From Niebla homalea (Eukaryota > Ascomycota > Lecanoromycetes > Lecanorales > Ramalinaceae): a DNA stretch of 64,000 nucleotides. This document shows, piece by piece, positions 61,020-64,000 of the stretch. The stretch's first letter is position 1. Every line of letters starts with the position of its first letter. Where the stretch lies: contig JAHGAU010000009.1 in the NCBI GenBank assembly GCA_019925105.1, positions 1,178,001 to 1,242,000 on the forward strand. The letters run 5' to 3'. The notes under the pieces are model-generated. The model ran no database searches and had not been told where the DNA came from. It worked only from the letters and a program-made list of their open reading frames with translations. Both the position numbers and the translations under genes were made by a program.

Positions 61020-61280
61020 AGGGTGAGGGTGAGGGTGGTGAGTGAGGGTGGTGAGTGAGGGCGGTGAGTAAGGGTGAGGGTGGTGAGTGAGGGTGGTGAG
61101 TAAGGGTGGTGAGTGAGGGTGGTGAGTGAGGGTGGTGAGTGAGGGTGGTGAGTGAGGGTGGTGAGTGAGGGTGGTAAGTGAGGGTGGTGAGTGAGGGTGA
61201 TGAGTGGTAAGGGTAGTAAGTAAGGGTGGTAAGTAAGGTAGTAAGGGTGGTAAGTGGTAAAGGTGGTAAGTGGTAAAGGT
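61020..61280 (+). repeat. 13-bp minisatellite GGTGGTGAGTGAG
   Basis: About fifteen units, the best preserved between 61036 and 61195, decaying into GGTAAGTGG and GGTGGTAAGTGGTAAA variants to about 61290. Strong G-over-C strand bias. Confidence 0.92.
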
Positions 61281-61600
61281 GGTAAGTGTTAAAGGTAATA
61301 AGTAAAAGTGCAGGTGCAGGTCCTAAGGCAAGTACAGGGGCAAGTGCCGGGGTAAGTGCGGGTGATAAGTGAGGTAATAAGTAAAGGTAGTAAGTATTAA
61401 CGGTGGGAAGGGGTAAAGTAATAGGTAAGGGTAATAAGTAAATAACGGTAATAAATAGAAAGAATAAATAAAATTAAGTTATTATATATAAATAGCTTAA
61501 TAAAATATAGGATTTATAATTAACGGAAATATTCCGCGTATTAAAGGTTTAATTATAAATTTTAAAAAACATTAACTTAAAACCTAAAACCGGTTTTAAA
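61281..61600. other. Degenerate repeat flank of the insertion
   Basis: Fading GTAAGTGCGGGT-type units to about 61450, then ordinary AT-rich sequence. No gene, RNA or regulatory element visible. Confidence 0.4.
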
Positions 61601-61611
61601 CAGTTTTAAAT

Positions 61612-61705
61612 CTACCTTGAACCCACCTTAAACCCACCTCGAACCCACCTTAAACCCACATTGAACCTACTTTAAACCCAGCTTAAAACCTCGAACCAGA
61701 TTAAA
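61612..61705 (+). repeat. Subterminal TTGAACCCACC repeats, right side
   Basis: Roughly 11-bp units alternating CTTAAACCCAC, CTCGAACCCAC and TTGAACCTAC. On the opposite strand they read GGTGGGTTCGAG, related to the left subterminal CCGGTTCGAG repeats, so the two ends are inverted relative to each other. Confidence 0.75.
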
Positions 61706-61759
61706 CCCATTTTTTCCCGGTTATTCATTAAGCTTTAAAATCCTGGGGTGGTCCCTTAA

Positions 61760-61763
61760 GTAC
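61760..61763. repeat. Target-site duplication of the 1610-bp insertion, right copy
   Basis: GTAC, matching 60146-60149. Confidence 0.6.
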
Positions 61764-62581
61764 CCCCTTTATTACCTTTATTGCTTAATTCTCTTTTATT
61801 TAACGGGCCGCCGTTTTTATACTTTTATTTTATATATCCAACTTTAAACCGCCGTTTTTACCCTTTATTAACGTTTTTATTATTACCCCTTAAAAGCCCT
61901 ATAGCCGCTCCGCCTCCCTTAATTTTACTTTTACCTTTATATAGAAGTCCCTTACGTTTCTTAATTTAATCCGTAATATCGGTTAAGTTTTTAACGTAAT
62001 ATCCTTTTACTTTATTGTAAGGAATCCTTTTAAGGTTTTTATTATTTTCCTTACCGCCTTTTCGCCCTTATTTACCGGGCGACGTACCGTTTCCGTTTTT
62101 TACCTTTAATCTTTTAAGGTTTTATTTTCTTTATTAACCTTATTTCTTTTTAATACGTTTTTAATAATATTTTTACCGCGGTCTTTTTATTTTTTCCCTC
62201 CGTTTATACTCCTTATTATTAATGCCGTACCGGCTTTTTTACCCTTTTATTTACCTATTATCTCCGTATTATTATTACGTATTTTACGCGTTTTAATATG
62301 CGTATTTTATTAACCTTAATTTCCTTATTTATTTTAAGCGTTATTTAATTTATTATTATTATATTATCCGTACGTATTATCGCCGTTTCTGTTAATATAA
62401 GTTATTTGCCCGTTTACCACCTTATTTTTAACTATTACGTTACTTCTACTTATCGTACTTAATATACTTTCTTTACTATTACGAAAGCTATACGTATACG
62501 TATCGTTTTGGACCTCTAGGGTCCCTTTATTCGTTGCCATCTTTTCAATTTATTATTCTTCAAGATAATAATATAAAATAT

Positions 62582-62594
62582 CGGTAATATATAT
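62582..62594. repeat. Target-site duplication of LINE F, right copy
   Basis: cggtaatatatat, identical to 55105-55117. Confidence 0.85.
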
Positions 62595-63635
62595 AAAGGC
62601 TAGGTTTATTAAGGCCTTAGCCCCCGAAGGGGCTTTATATTCCTTATCTTTAGATTTATCGTTACCCTTATTATTACCTTTATTACCGTTATTATCGCCG
62701 TTACCATAACGCCAGCGTTTTTAATCGTTACCGGTACCTATATGTTATTATTATCGTTATTACGGCGTTTATTATTATTATTATAAGTCGATTTATTATG
62801 CCCGTAAAGTAAGTAATAACCGGTAACGATATGAAAATATCTCTTTTATAGGACCTTAACGTAATAACTTTAATAAATATTGAACTACGGAAGAATATAA
62901 AGCGGAATAAAGTTATTTAAGTAAATATCGTCCTAGAAACGTAAATTAATAATAATAGCCGTAAGGGCTATAATATTAAACGTAAACGTTTTATTTAAAG
63001 CTTTATATTAAAGAAACCGGTTAATAATATAAATAAATATATATTTTAAAACGTTAATATTATTATTAGTTATTTAAAACGGCTTATACTTATTATTATA
63101 TTAATTAATATAAACTTTATACTCTGGGCTAAAGCCCTTATATAACTGTTAAATAAGTATGTTATTATTAATAATAATTATACTTTAGAAATTCTATAAT
63201 TTATTAAAAAAATCTTAATATTTATTATAATACTTATTTGAATTTAAGTATTAATTAAGGGTAAAAAAGGTAAAACGTTTAAGGGCTAACGTAAAGTAAC
63301 TTAAGCCCTTAAGCTAATATTGAATACGGAGGGTATTCTACGTTACTTTAATATTCTTAATATTCTTAATAGTATATTAATTAATCCCCTTAATCCTTAT
63401 ATAGATTACGGTATAGGTCATAAAGTATCCTTAATCGTAAATATTTTAGGCCTTTATAAATTTATTACCTTTAAGAGCTTTAATCTTAATAAAACGTAAG
63501 TTAAAATTTATAATTTAATAATTAAATTAAATAAGCTTAAGCCTTTTATTTATTTTACGTTCTTATATAATATATTCAAGGTTATCCTTAAGTTTAATAA
63601 CCTTATTAAAGGTACCGGTAATCTTAAAAGGTCGG

Positions 63636-63859
<224 letters not shown>

Positions 63860-64000
63860 CTAGCTTAAAGATTAAAGAGATCTTCGTCGTTAAAGGGCGA
63901 CGGGATTATAACTGATAATATTAAGCCCTTAAATAAAGATAACTTAAATAACGATAATAATAAATAATAATACTTTAGGTCGTTATCCTTTAAGATTATA
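63860..64000. other. Window end, AT-rich, likely copia-2 gag or leader
   Basis: Nothing distinctive visible. Includes a short non-mutated stretch, TCGTCGTTAAAGGGCGACGG, that could form a small hairpin. Confidence 0.3.

Larger units (their letters stand above)
60150..61759. mobile_element. Non-autonomous insertion with imperfect terminal inverted repeats and G-rich minisatellites
   Basis: 1610 bp inside LINE F ORF1. The left end is TTACGTGTTAAACCCAGAAT and the complement of the right end is TTAAGGGACCACCCCAGGAT, giving imperfect inverted termini. Subterminal repeats built on CCGGTTCGAG (60330-60370) have inverted counterparts on the right (ACCTCGAACC-type, 61615-61700). The middle holds two minisatellites. 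CpA sites are plentiful, so RIP has not acted. There is no transposase and no credible gene. I infer a MITE-like or satellite-bearing DNA element; superfamily unknown. Confidence 0.65.
55118..62581 (-). mobile_element. LINE F, full-length Tad1-like element in copia-2, itself interrupted
   Basis: Minus strand, subfamily 1. The tail (TGAT)n is at 55121-55138 on plus, followed by the 3' block. The RT box at 56947-56978 reads N-F-I-N-N-V-Y. ORF1 ATG is at 62539-62537, and about 42 AT-rich bases separate it from the duplication at 62582. ORF1 is split by a 1610-bp insertion at 60150-61759; without it the element is about 5.85 kb. Copia-2 reading resumes on both sides. Confidence 0.9.

Noticed and set aside
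60627..61280. Telomere-like or CRISPR-like array
   Set aside because: Units are GGGTGATGA and GGTGGTGAGTGAG, not TTAGGG, and there are no spacers of constant length. It is a minisatellite inside an insertion.

Overview
The window looks like a gene-free, repeat-filled block from a filamentous ascomycete (Pezizomycotina-type) genome. It is extremely AT-rich and has almost no intact reading frame on either strand. Every repeat copy differs from its relatives mainly by C-to-T and G-to-A changes that turn CpA/TpG into TpA. That is the signature of repeat-induced point mutation (RIP), a defence known only from fungi. The short open frames present are chance frames or shadows of decayed transposon genes. 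I see no tRNA, rRNA, CRISPR array or intact host gene.

Layout. (1) 1-8442: a plus-strand Tad1-like LINE (A, 5' end outside the window) split by a complete minus-strand LINE (B). (2) 8443-11399 plus 23031-30371: about 10 kb of decayed sequence that reads on the plus strand like one very long coding region, with a 45-bp tandem repeat and a small non-mutated palindromic repeat island. LINE C splits it, and LINE D is inserted inside C. (3) 30372 to about 43700: a minus-strand Ty1/copia element (copia-1). Its RNase H, reverse transcriptase and integrase pieces are separated by four insertions: a complete second copia element (copia-3, 31128-36708), a 215-bp 5'-truncated LINE (36882-37096), a 2160-bp short-LTR element (39225-41384) and a 1329-bp short-LTR element (41785-43113). 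(4) about 43700-45405: a Gypsy-type integrase relic and the 5' LTR plus leader of a plus-strand copia copy. (5) 45406-64000: a minus-strand copia (copia-2) with its 3' LTR at 45406. It is interrupted by LINE E (46565-52356) and LINE F (55118-62581). LINE F is itself interrupted by a 1610-bp non-mutated element with G-rich minisatellites (60150-61759). The gag end of copia-2 runs off the window.

For most insertions the boundaries are supported by target-site duplications: 11-14 bp for the LINEs, 5 bp for the LTR elements and 4 bp for the TIR element. In places they are also supported by the host element's reading frame resuming across the gap. Catalytic aspartates of the LINE and copia reverse transcriptases mostly read as asparagine, so all elements appear dead. 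Three points stand out: a 3' structural module shared by copia-3 and the two small LTR elements (a possible autonomous/satellite system), RIP that fades toward outer repeat edges and spares short copies, and the long decayed plus-strand locus of unknown function.

All boundaries and translations were read by eye. No alignment or database search was run.
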